Below, piece by piece: positions 39,241 through 47,590 of a stretch of DNA of 64,000 nt; the first letter of the stretch is position 1, and the number at the start of each line of letters is the position of its first letter. The DNA is taken from assembly GCA_947452365.1 (NCBI GenBank), contig CANGCO010000005.1, positions 1-64,000 on the forward strand, read 5' to 3'. Origin of the DNA: Caulobacteraceae bacterium. GTDB taxonomy: Bacteria > Pseudomonadota > Alphaproteobacteria > Caulobacterales > Caulobacteraceae. Below the pieces are notes generated by a model that saw nothing but the letters and a program-made list of their open reading frames with translations, searched no databases and had not been told where the DNA came from. The position numbers and the translations under genes are program-made.

Positions 39241-41307
39241 TTATTTGGTTTTTGCGACATAGACGCCATCCCAGGCTTCAGGCGGGTTTGATTTTAGATC
39301 GTTTATCCGCTCAACCATTATTTTGTAATAGCCTTGTAGGGCGCCGCCGAATACTGGCGCTTGGGATTCCGCAGCCAGCTCGATTGCCGCCCAGAGCGCA
39401 AGGTCCCAGTTGCCAAGCCGATACTGGTTAAGCAGGTCGCTATGCCGGGAACGCCAAGCCGCATCGGTCTGAGCGACATGGGTATAGATCTTACAAGGCT
39501 CGGACTTGCCCTTGACGGCGATTATATCGAGCTCAATCAGGTTGTCCTGCAGGGTGGCGCAGGCCTTGGCGGTTTCCTCACCTATTACCAGGGTGACACC
39601 ATAGCTTTTGGATTGGCCTTCAAGGCGCGAGGCTAGATTTACTGCGTCGCCAAGCACCGTATAGTCAAACCTTTGATTGCTACCCATATTGCCGACCACG
39701 CAGTCGCCGGAATTAATGCCAATGCCGATATTGATTGAGGCTAGGCCTCGGGCATTCAGCGTTTCGTTCAATATAACAAGCCGTTCGGACATGATAATGG
39801 CCGTTAGCACTGCTTTTTCTTCGTGATTTTCGACGTCGAGCGGGGCGTTCCAAAATGCCATGATACAGTCGCCCATATACTTATCGACCGCGCCTTCCTG
39901 GGTCATGATCGTATTGGTCATTGGTGTCAGAAAGTCATTAATGAGGGCGGATAAGCCCTGAGGATCAGATTTGAACTGTTCCGAAATCGGCGTAAATCCA
40001 CGAATATCCGAGAACATAAACGTCATGCGTCGGGTCTCACCGCCGAGCACGAGTAGGTTCGGGTTTCTCTGCAAACGCTTGACCATTTCTGGCGCGAGAT
40101 AGGTTTCAAACTGCTTTTTGATTAACTCTTTTTCGAGATATTCGCTGATAAATTTGGCGGTATAGAGGTGAATATAGATCACCATTGCTGCTAAGAAATT
40201 GAACGTAATATCAACCAGAACATGATTGTTCTGGAACATATAGACAGGAAGATAGGCATAGGCCGCCAATAAACCGGCGATATAAACAATCGAAAACTTC
40301 TGCCGCGACGCTAGGATTATCAAGCCAACCAGGACGATTAGGGACGCATAGTCAAAGATCGGCATCCAGTTGGGAATGGCAATGGAGTCTCCATTCATCA
40401 AGGTCTGAAGAATGTTTGCCTGAACCTCTTGCGCAAACCGTGCGCCCTGGGGGGTTGGCACGGGATTGGCTATGCCCGCAGCCGTAACGCCGAATATGAC
40501 GATCTTGCCGGTTAGGTTTGGGGTCGGTGCGCCGACGTCAAATTGTTTAAACCGGTAGTTCCAATTGATGAAGATCCGCGAATACGGGTCCGTCTTAATG
40601 GTCGGAAACTGAGGGATACGCACGGCCTCAACCCCAGCACCGTTAATCTTGGCCTGATAGGACGGATCGCCCGCCGCAACGCGTAAAATCTCAAGCGCAA
40701 AGGCAGGATAGAATTCGCCTTTTGACATGGCCAGCAGCGGCGCGCGCCGGACCACGCCATCGGGTTCTGGCAGGGTGGAGGCAATACCAATACCGGCCGC
40801 ATTGGCCTGCAGCTCAGCCACATTATCCAATACGCAGGCATAGGCCGGCAGGAAGAGTGATGGATCGCCTTCACCGACCACGGCAACCCCGGTGCGTTTA
40901 AGCGCCTGATTGGACCGGCGGCAGCCGCCAACGGTTTGTGACAAGATGGTTGGATGGACCGCCAAGGCCTGGGCGAGGGCAGGGTCGCCGCCGAACCGAT
41001 CAGGCTCGGGGAACATGATACTGCTCGCAACAATGCCCGCGCCGTGATCATAATAATCCTTAATCAGGGCGGCATAGGTATCGCGAGAAAAAGGATATTG
41101 GCCATACTTTTCAAGAGTTTGTTCAGAAATATTGGCAATCACGATCTGATCAGACTGAACCGGCTTGCCGATCATCAGATAGTCGTAGAATTTCAGGCGC
41201 ACGGCCTCGACCATGAACGGGTCGGCCAGCTTGACCCCGCCGAGGAGGACAAGTGTGATAATTGCCAGCCAGGGCGACAGCAGGGCTTTTTTAATCTTGG
41301 GTGACAT
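39241..41307 (-). CDS. CHASE2-domain class III adenylate/guanylate cyclase
   Basis: N-terminal CHASE2-like extracytoplasmic region, three TM helices, cyclase catalytic motif FMFSDIRGFTPISEQF...GAVDKYMGDCIMAFWNAP...DYTVLGDAVNLASRLE. Confidence 0.92.
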   Translation of the reverse strand: MSPKIKKALLSPWLAIITLVLLGGVKLADPFMVEAVRLKFYDYLMIGKPVQSDQIVIANISEQTLEKYGQYPFSRDTYAALIKDYYDHGAGIVASSIMFPEPDRFGGDPALAQALAVHPTILSQTVGGCRRSNQALKRTGVAVVGEGDPSLFLPAYACVLDNVAELQANAAGIGIASTLPEPDGVVRRAPLLAMSKGEFYPAFALEILRVAAGDPSYQAKINGAGVEAVRIPQFPTIKTDPYSRIFINWNYRFKQFDVGAPTPNLTGKIVIFGVTAAGIANPVPTPQGARFAQEVQANILQTLMNGDSIAIPNWMPIFDYASLIVLVGLIILASRQKFSIVYIAGLLAAYAYLPVYMFQNNHVLVDITFNFLAAMVIYIHLYTAKFISEYLEKELIKKQFETYLAPEMVKRLQRNPNLLVLGGETRRMTFMFSDIRGFTPISEQFKSDPQGLSALINDFLTPMTNTIMTQEGAVDKYMGDCIMAFWNAPLDVENHEEKAVLTAIIMSERLVILNETLNARGLASINIGIGINSGDCVVGNMGSNQRFDYTVLGDAVNLASRLEGQSKSYGVTLVIGEETAKACATLQDNLIELDIIAVKGKSEPCKIYTHVAQTDAAWRSRHSDLLNQYRLGNWDLALWAAIELAAESQAPVFGGALQGYYKIMVERINDLKSNPPEAWDGVYVAKTK

Positions 41308-42367
41308 TGATTATGGTTCCCCCGCCATTGACGGACACGTCTTGTGGATCGTTTTTCGTGTTGAATATGATTGTGGTCGGCTGGTTACTTTTGAGCTTGA
41401 TTGCAATTTCGGCGTCCTTGGTCTGGCCAAGGCTTAGCTTTTCGCCCTCAAGGGCGACCTTCAATCCGGATGAGGCATTATCGCCAAACCGCGCACCCTC
41501 GATCCTTACACCGTCCTTGGAGTCCTTGACCTTGGTTGGATCGGCCAATTCGTCGGTTAAAAACTCCTCGTCGAGCGGGTTTGTATCGAGAACCACAGTA
41601 TCGATGGCATTATTGTCCAGACTGGTGTTTTTTAGATAGTCCATATCCAGCGCATTGAGATCGAGAATATTGGCGCGGCTATCGGCGCCCTCCTGATCTG
41701 GCCCGTCATCATTCTCCGGCGGAGAGACAATCATCATATTATTGATGGCCGCTAGGTCGAGTCGCAAAAGGGTGGGATTACTGGGGGCCGAGTCTGCGGT
41801 TGTTACAAATGTGGCCTGAAAGGCCTGGTTAATGACAACAAACCCGGCGGCGTTACTGACAGTGATCTCGCCAACCCGGCCGTCTTCTTCGGGCAGCAGC
41901 ACAATGAGGCTTTTGCCAAAATCGTCAACCGTCGCGGCAAAGTCGGTGCCGCGCACAGCAATGGTTGCGGTTGGTGTTCTGAGGTCAATATTCTTCTTAT
42001 TGATCTTGCCGAGTTGGCCGGTCGCAAAGCGCACTGTGCCCGAGGCAAATTGCAGCTTGAATTTCGAATTGGTCGGGTTTCCGTCATATACAAAGCTGTC
42101 AATAACCAGTTTGGAATGTTCTGTAACCTTGACCTTGGAATTGTCGACAAAGGTTATCTCAACGCGGCCATTACCGGTCTGGACGCGGTCAAGCGCCTCG
42201 ATGGGTAATTGCGCCTTGCCGGGAAGCTTGGCGGTATTGCGTACGACCTCGCTAGACCCCTTTAGATCCGTTATTTTTCCAATGCTGGACGCATGCGCCG
42301 GGCATGATGACAATAGGGCGATCAGACTGACCACAGATGGTAGGAGATATTTTGCTGTGGCGGGCAT
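41291..42367 (-). CDS. FecR-domain secreted protein
   Basis: Signal peptide; FecR core (VQTGNGRVEITFVDNSKVKVTEHSKLVIDSFVYD...TPTATIAVRGTDFAATVDD). Confidence 0.9.
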   Translation of the reverse strand: MPATAKYLLPSVVSLIALLSSCPAHASSIGKITDLKGSSEVVRNTAKLPGKAQLPIEALDRVQTGNGRVEITFVDNSKVKVTEHSKLVIDSFVYDGNPTNSKFKLQFASGTVRFATGQLGKINKKNIDLRTPTATIAVRGTDFAATVDDFGKSLIVLLPEEDGRVGEITVSNAAGFVVINQAFQATFVTTADSAPSNPTLLRLDLAAINNMMIVSPPENDDGPDQEGADSRANILDLNALDMDYLKNTSLDNNAIDTVVLDTNPLDEEFLTDELADPTKVKDSKDGVRIEGARFGDNASSGLKVALEGEKLSLGQTKDAEIAIKLKSNQPTTIIFNTKNDPQDVSVNGGGTIINVTQD

Positions 42368-42419
42368 TTGCTGAGTTAATTATCTCGTTCTGGGTTTTCA
42401 ATATAGTGATTGAATAGGG

Positions 42420-43163
42420 TCATTGTGTGATCGTAATATTATGATCGGTGCCGGTTATGTTGACATCGATCTTGTTATGGGAAGACGCGCTAGAAGAGGT
42501 CTCTGTCCCCTGTTGATTAATTTCAACAATATTTCGATATGAATTGGTGAGATCTAATTTCAAATATCGGTAGGATGAGCCTTCTTGGTTTAGGCTTACT
42601 GTGTTCAAATCGCCACTGATCGATATTGTATTGGTTACATTGTTTGCGTTCAATTTCGCCGTGAGGGTATTGGAGTCTCCATCGATCACGATCACCTGGT
42701 CGGCATAGGTCGAGGCTGCTAACTTGCCTTGAACCAAATCCACCTGATTGCTCGATCCGGCGATGGACAGGCTGAGCACGGAATTTGAAATTGCGCCAAT
42801 CGTGCCATGATCGAGGCTGACTATATTATCCGCGCCGACCATTGAGATCGTATAGGCCGTAGAATCTGCCCCCAGGGTCGATCCGGCCAGGCTATTGGTT
42901 GTGCCTTCTTGCGTGATTGACAAGGCCTGATTAGAGCCCTCGGCGATGAAGTCCCTGTCCGAACTTCCGATCGCATTGGCCGTGCCAGTCTGGACGATGG
43001 TCACGGTTGAGGATGCGCCAGACTGGTCAAGATAGGTCGAATTGTCTGCGGCCTTGGCCCAATTGACTGGGCCAAGGGCAAGCATAAGCGTAATCATAAG
43101 GAAAAGGGCGCGTGCCGCCGGGTGTAGGATTGATCGGCCTTTAAACACCAATTTCATTCCCAA
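42420..43163 (-). CDS. Curlin-repeat (CsgA/CsgB-like) protein
   Basis: Signal peptide; degenerate curlin repeats (NSTYLDQSGASSTVTIVQTGTANAIG, NQALSITQEGTTNSL, HNITITQ). Confidence 0.78.
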   Translation of the reverse strand: MGMKLVFKGRSILHPAARALFLMITLMLALGPVNWAKAADNSTYLDQSGASSTVTIVQTGTANAIGSSDRDFIAEGSNQALSITQEGTTNSLAGSTLGADSTAYTISMVGADNIVSLDHGTIGAISNSVLSLSIAGSSNQVDLVQGKLAASTYADQVIVIDGDSNTLTAKLNANNVTNTISISGDLNTVSLNQEGSSYRYLKLDLTNSYRNIVEINQQGTETSSSASSHNKIDVNITGTDHNITITQ

Positions 43164-43237
43164 TCTATGGCCAAACCAAGATGGTCAAGGCCCCTGACGT
43201 GCGCACTAGGGTGCGCGCGCCAGGGCGCGGATTCCAC

Positions 43238-43909
43238 TTAGCAAACGCCGCCGCTTGTAAATGTTGAACACTGGTTGATGATCAGGGTCTGGTCGGTTCC
43301 AGACTGGGTTATGTCCAGGGTCGCGTTCGCCGATTTTTGGTCCATGGTGATTGTGCTTATGGTACCGCTCATATTAATGGTGTTGGTGACCCCAGTTGCA
43401 TCCAGATTGCTGGTATAGGTGTTGCCTGACCCTGCAATGGTAATGTCCTGGGTTGCGTCGGTCGCGATAGCGGCGCTGCCCTGAGTGATTATTACTGTAT
43501 TATTATCGCTCGAAACTTTTAGGTCCAGGGTTGAATTCGCAATCGAGTATTTACTACCAAGATCCAATGTGATCGTGCTGCCATCGCCGTTGTCCGTGAC
43601 GTTGGTCGTTGTGCTGGCCGCATTGGCGATATCGAAATACAATGTGTTGTTCAAGCCGGATTGATCGATTGAAACCGTCTCTAGCACTGATGAGGCGATT
43701 ACAGTACTCGAACGCAAGGAATCGCCAATTGTATTGTTAGAACCGGCCTGATTGATCGTAATCGTGCCGCCGCTACCCGATTGCTCAAGATAGATCGAAT
43801 TGTCGCCTTCTGCGGCCCCGACCGTCGAGATGCCTAGGCCAAAGGCCATGGTGCCGGCCAAGAGGGTCTTGATCAGGACGCGGCTGGTTTTTGTGTTTAG
43901 GTTTTTCAT
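43238..43909 (-). CDS. Curlin-repeat (CsgA/CsgB-like) protein with C-terminal Cys pair
   Basis: Signal peptide; NSIYLEQSGSGGTITINQAGSNNTIG, ETVSIDQSGLNNTL, ATLDITQSGTDQTLIINQ; ends CSTFTSGGVC. Confidence 0.8.
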   Translation of the reverse strand: MKNLNTKTSRVLIKTLLAGTMAFGLGISTVGAAEGDNSIYLEQSGSGGTITINQAGSNNTIGDSLRSSTVIASSVLETVSIDQSGLNNTLYFDIANAASTTTNVTDNGDGSTITLDLGSKYSIANSTLDLKVSSDNNTVIITQGSAAIATDATQDITIAGSGNTYTSNLDATGVTNTINMSGTISTITMDQKSANATLDITQSGTDQTLIINQCSTFTSGGVC

Positions 43910-43921
43910 TTTAGTTTTCCC

Positions 43922-44797
43922 CTAGTAAACTTGAATCGGTTTGGCTGTAGATTTGGTAGGGTTCTGTTTTCCAGAATTTGTAACCTGTGGCGGCGGTGTC
44001 TTAAGCACCCACAAGCCTCGCTCTGCCCCGCGCATGACAAGCTCAACAACGGCCCCTTCAATGGCGGTCTTGACAGCACGCGTATTGGCCTCGTTTTGCG
44101 ACGTGCCAGCCTCTGTCTCCAGCGTCCGGGTCGCGCTGTCGAAGAATTTGAACATGGTCAGGTCAGAACCGGTCGAGAGCACGGTTTTTGTAACCTGAAC
44201 ATTAAGCAGGACCTCACCGGTCGAGGTCGATACGGCCCGCAAGGACACGGTCACCTGATCCTTGCGATACTCGGTCGAGGCGCCTATACCCAGATAGCGG
44301 GCGCCAGCACCGCCGGTAGAGATATTGCTATCATAGCCGATAATGCCGCCTTGCAAGATCAGGCCGGCAAACAGCATGGGGTCGAGCTTGTTCGACTTTT
44401 CGCCATCATATTCGTCGCGCGTTTGACGGACAATTTGGCGTTCCTTGGCCAAATCATCGATGCGGTTACGTTCAACCACACGAAAGTTTCGGCCATGCCC
44501 GGCGTTTTTTAACGCATCGATCAAGAGGGCTGTGCCGCCCTGGGTCACGGCGTTTGAAAAGCTCGCAGCCCCGTCCCGGTCCTTGCGCTGCCCCGTAAGG
44601 TCTGGAAAATCATAGACGGCCACAATCGGCTGGCGCTCCATCTCCGGCAGATTGACCAGACTATCGAGCACGGGCCGGTCCACAACGGGCCGGTTTTTGG
44701 CGGTCAATTCCAAGGGCGGCGGCGGCGCAGAACTGCATCCGGCCACAAGCACCAAGCCCAAAAATGCGATTAATGTCTTGGCCCGGGACGACATCAA
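43922..44797 (-). CDS. csgG: Curli secretion channel lipoprotein CsgG
   Basis: Lipobox VAGCSS, IVAVYDFPDLTGQRKDRDG, FRVVERNRIDDLAKERQIVRQTRDEYDG, GIIGYDSNISTGGAGARYLGIGAST. Confidence 0.92.
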   Translation of the reverse strand: MMSSRAKTLIAFLGLVLVAGCSSAPPPPLELTAKNRPVVDRPVLDSLVNLPEMERQPIVAVYDFPDLTGQRKDRDGAASFSNAVTQGGTALLIDALKNAGHGRNFRVVERNRIDDLAKERQIVRQTRDEYDGEKSNKLDPMLFAGLILQGGIIGYDSNISTGGAGARYLGIGASTEYRKDQVTVSLRAVSTSTGEVLLNVQVTKTVLSTGSDLTMFKFFDSATRTLETEAGTSQNEANTRAVKTAIEGAVVELVMRGAERGLWVLKTPPPQVTNSGKQNPTKSTAKPIQVY

Positions 44798-45240
44798 AAC
44801 TTGAACGCTGCTACGGGTATGATGATTTCGGTTAGTCCGCCGGCGCCATCATCAATCGATAGCTTAATTTGATCGAGGGTTTTCTCGTATGAGATTGTAT
44901 TGCCGTCTAGATTAAAGGTTCCGCTGGTTGAATCGCCTGAAAATAGGTTTTCGGTTAATTGTTGAGCCAGTTGGGAGTATATTCGCGACTGAAGGTTTGT
45001 CGTAAATTTGTTTAGTATTGAATTTTTTTCCTCTAGTGCCTTAGCTTTCAGGTCGGATTCAAGTTTTGTTTGAATTTCTTTTTTTCTCGTCATTTCTGTC
45101 GAGTGGAGCGCTAGCCAGTAACCGCCTGTGCCCTCCTTACTGAATGAGGGACTGGCAAATTTGTGCACTATGTCGGATGCGTTGGCCGGTTCAGCCACAC
45201 CCAACAACACAATTAAAGATAGTATTTTAAAATTTTTCAT
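44794..45240 (-). CDS. csgF: Curli assembly protein CsgF-like
   Basis: Signal peptide, ASDIVHKFASPSFSKEGTGGYWLALHSTE..., ATGA overlap with csgG. Confidence 0.8.
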   Translation of the reverse strand: MKNFKILSLIVLLGVAEPANASDIVHKFASPSFSKEGTGGYWLALHSTEMTRKKEIQTKLESDLKAKALEEKNSILNKFTTNLQSRIYSQLAQQLTENLFSGDSTSGTFNLDGNTISYEKTLDQIKLSIDDGAGGLTEIIIPVAAFKF

Positions 45241-45689
45241 GACTGTTTTCAGAAAACTCAACGTTACCGTCGGCCGGTTAGGTGTTATTTTATTTAATGA
45301 AAAATAACAACTGATTTGAAATGAATAACCTAATCTTTAACGCCTATAAATTTAGCTCCATTTAATCGAGTAGATCGCTTTACGTTACTTATTCAAATTT
45401 ATTGATATGAGGTTTATATTTAAAATTCAGCCATAAAAAAATTTCAAACGGACTTGAAGGTTGTAATGCATGATTACAAGGCTGTCATGATAAAATTGGA
45501 AAATAAAAATGATATTTTATGGTCATATTCTTTGTAATCAAGTGGTCGTGGAGGGATCAATATTTATCACACAGCAGAAATGTAAGCCAATTTGCACCAA
45601 TATCGGCATTGTTGCGCCTACGGATATTTCTAAAACAAGGTTTTGTATTGATGTCCTCGATATAGATTGGGTTAAACCCCTTAGAGGGG

Positions 45690-46523
45690 TTAGGGCTTAA
45701 CAAACGGGTGCGTATAATTGACGGCTGTCGGCCAGGGTCCGCTCACGCAGAAATGGGATGTAATCTCTCCAGCATCAAACATATGGATCATGAAGCCAGG
45801 CGGCTCTTCGGTTAAAATCTCCCGGCCGTCGGGCACCCGCATATCGACCGGGCTTAGGTCGAGTGTGAGTTGTATGGATGTGGCCGGGGATACGGTGACG
45901 AGGCTGTTGGCAAACCGACGCACAAATGCGCGATGAAGGTGTCCGGTCGTGACAGCGCATACCTGACTGTGTTGGCTTAGGATTCTATCGAGGCGGAGAA
46001 TCCATTCTGCGCTCGGGTCTGGGTCCATCCATCTTATCCCGCTCGCAATCGGCGGGTGATGCAGAGCGATCAGGGTTGGCGTGCCTGGTCGATCCGTTAG
46101 GGTTTGAACAAGCCATTCGGCGCGTTGTTCGCAAAACGCACCACCCTCTCGACCCTCATCGAGCGTGTCGCATATCACAATCCGATACTCTTCGAACTCA
46201 AGCGTGTATTGAATGAAACCATGTGAATCCGATACAATATTGGGCGCGGAAAACTGTGATAGCGCGGCCAATCGATTGTCGTGATTGCCAACACCCAAAT
46301 AGATTGGCAGGTCTGTTTGCGCGAGTATGGCTTTAAGGGCCGCATATTCCTCGATGCGTCCACGATCGACGAGATCGCCTGTGGCAATGATGGCTAGGGG
46401 GCGAGGGCGCAGGGCTTCAATAGACCTTAAGGTTTGATGCAGACGATCTCTATTGCGGGCCTGATCTAGGGGGGCTTCAGACGTCGTAATATGCAGGTCA
46501 GTAATTTGCGCGATCGTAAACAT
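45690..46523 (-). CDS. Calcineurin-like metallophosphoesterase, CpdA-type 3',5'-cAMP phosphodiesterase
   Basis: AQITDLHIT, ATGDLVDRG, VGNHDNR, ALHHPP, TGHLHRAF motifs. Confidence 0.85.
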   Translation of the reverse strand: MFTIAQITDLHITTSEAPLDQARNRDRLHQTLRSIEALRPRPLAIIATGDLVDRGRIEEYAALKAILAQTDLPIYLGVGNHDNRLAALSQFSAPNIVSDSHGFIQYTLEFEEYRIVICDTLDEGREGGAFCEQRAEWLVQTLTDRPGTPTLIALHHPPIASGIRWMDPDPSAEWILRLDRILSQHSQVCAVTTGHLHRAFVRRFANSLVTVSPATSIQLTLDLSPVDMRVPDGREILTEEPPGFMIHMFDAGEITSHFCVSGPWPTAVNYTHPFVKP

Positions 46524-46810
46524 GTACCAACTCCTAAACCTTCGCCTCAAACCGTGAAGGGGATTCGGCGCTTATAGTCAAAATTCGCCAGTAAAACGCC
46601 CAGATTCCAGACCTCGTCATGAACAAAAGGACTGGGTCGCGGCCATGCAATGCCCGATTTTCCAAGCTATATAGCCGGTTTATGAAGGTTTAATGGATCG
46701 CGGCGAGTACTGGCGAAGGGTAATCTGGCGGTTGTGTCAGTCCAATGCGAAACTGCCTGCGCTTGGGGGAGTGAAGGCAGGGCGCTTCTGGCCCTAGGCC
46801 AAGAGGGGTT

Positions 46811-46880
46811 TTACTCAGCCAAGGTAGAGGCGCTCAGGTCCGGCTCGTTTTGCCGGGTGTTGAGGTGGCGATTTGGCGAT
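46811..46880 (-). pseudogene. C-terminal remnant of IS6-family transposase
   Basis: Reverse translation NRHLNTRQNEPDLSASTLAE* aligns with NHDRHLNTRQIDKDLGSAALAE of the second copy; downstream non-coding sequence is also similar (TCCAATGCGAAA...). Confidence 0.65.
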
Positions 46881-46942
46881 CCGACCACGCGCTCTGAGCC
46901 GACCAGAGACGCAAGCTTTTTGGGCCGGCATGACCGAAGGGA

Positions 46943-47590
46943 CTACGTCAAGCTAGGATTTTGCCTCGACGACCTCATGTCTGCCAACTGCTTGACCCAT
47001 GCGGTCAGGATAATCAGCCAAGCTAGACCGTGAACTGAGTACTTGATCGTGTCACAGAGGGGAACCAGCCAGTACAGCGTCGACAGCACAAGGCCGTCCT
47101 GGGCCGGATAGTTGAGGATAATGACTGGCATCAAGGTATTGGCGATGAGCACGGATGCGAGATAGACGAATGCCATTCCATCACAAAGGGTCCGCACGCC
47201 GTTTGACCGGATCGTGGATCGGTAGACGCACATCAGGAAACAGCAGAAGGCGGGAGGGGCCAGAGTATCAGCGCCAAGCTGGAACTGCGCATACATCTTG
47301 CGCCCCCCCTCATTCAGGGCATGGGCGAACTGAACGATTTCGTGCTGCTGGTATCCGAACTGCACGTCTAGCGGTGGGATGCCGCCTGTGAGCGCCGTCA
47401 GCACCTTGATCTGAGATGTCACGAACCCGAGCGAGGGGACCAGTGCGGCGGCGGCGATTGCGATCCCCAGGGGGTTAGACAGCAAGCGCTTTCCGGTTGG
47501 TGACAACATCACAAACAGGGTCAGCAGGGTCCAGGCCAGTCCGATCAGCGAGATGACTGAATAGAGCGAAGGATCAAACAATAAGGTCAT
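46943..47590 (-). CDS. Hypothetical multi-TM membrane protein
   Basis: 215-aa ORF with several hydrophobic segments; ATGA overlap with the upstream gene. Confidence 0.65.
   Translation of the reverse strand: MTLLFDPSLYSVISLIGLAWTLLTLFVMLSPTGKRLLSNPLGIAIAAAALVPSLGFVTSQIKVLTALTGGIPPLDVQFGYQQHEIVQFAHALNEGGRKMYAQFQLGADTLAPPAFCCFLMCVYRSTIRSNGVRTLCDGMAFVYLASVLIANTLMPVIILNYPAQDGLVLSTLYWLVPLCDTIKYSVHGLAWLIILTAWVKQLADMRSSRQNPSLT

Noticed and set aside
42420-43909. CRISPR or other DNA-level repeat array
   Set aside because: Periodicity is at protein level (curlin repeats), not identical DNA repeats with spacers
46734-47033. 99-aa forward ORF
   Set aside because: Spans the degenerate IS6 end and antisense of the adjacent membrane protein gene; no motif support
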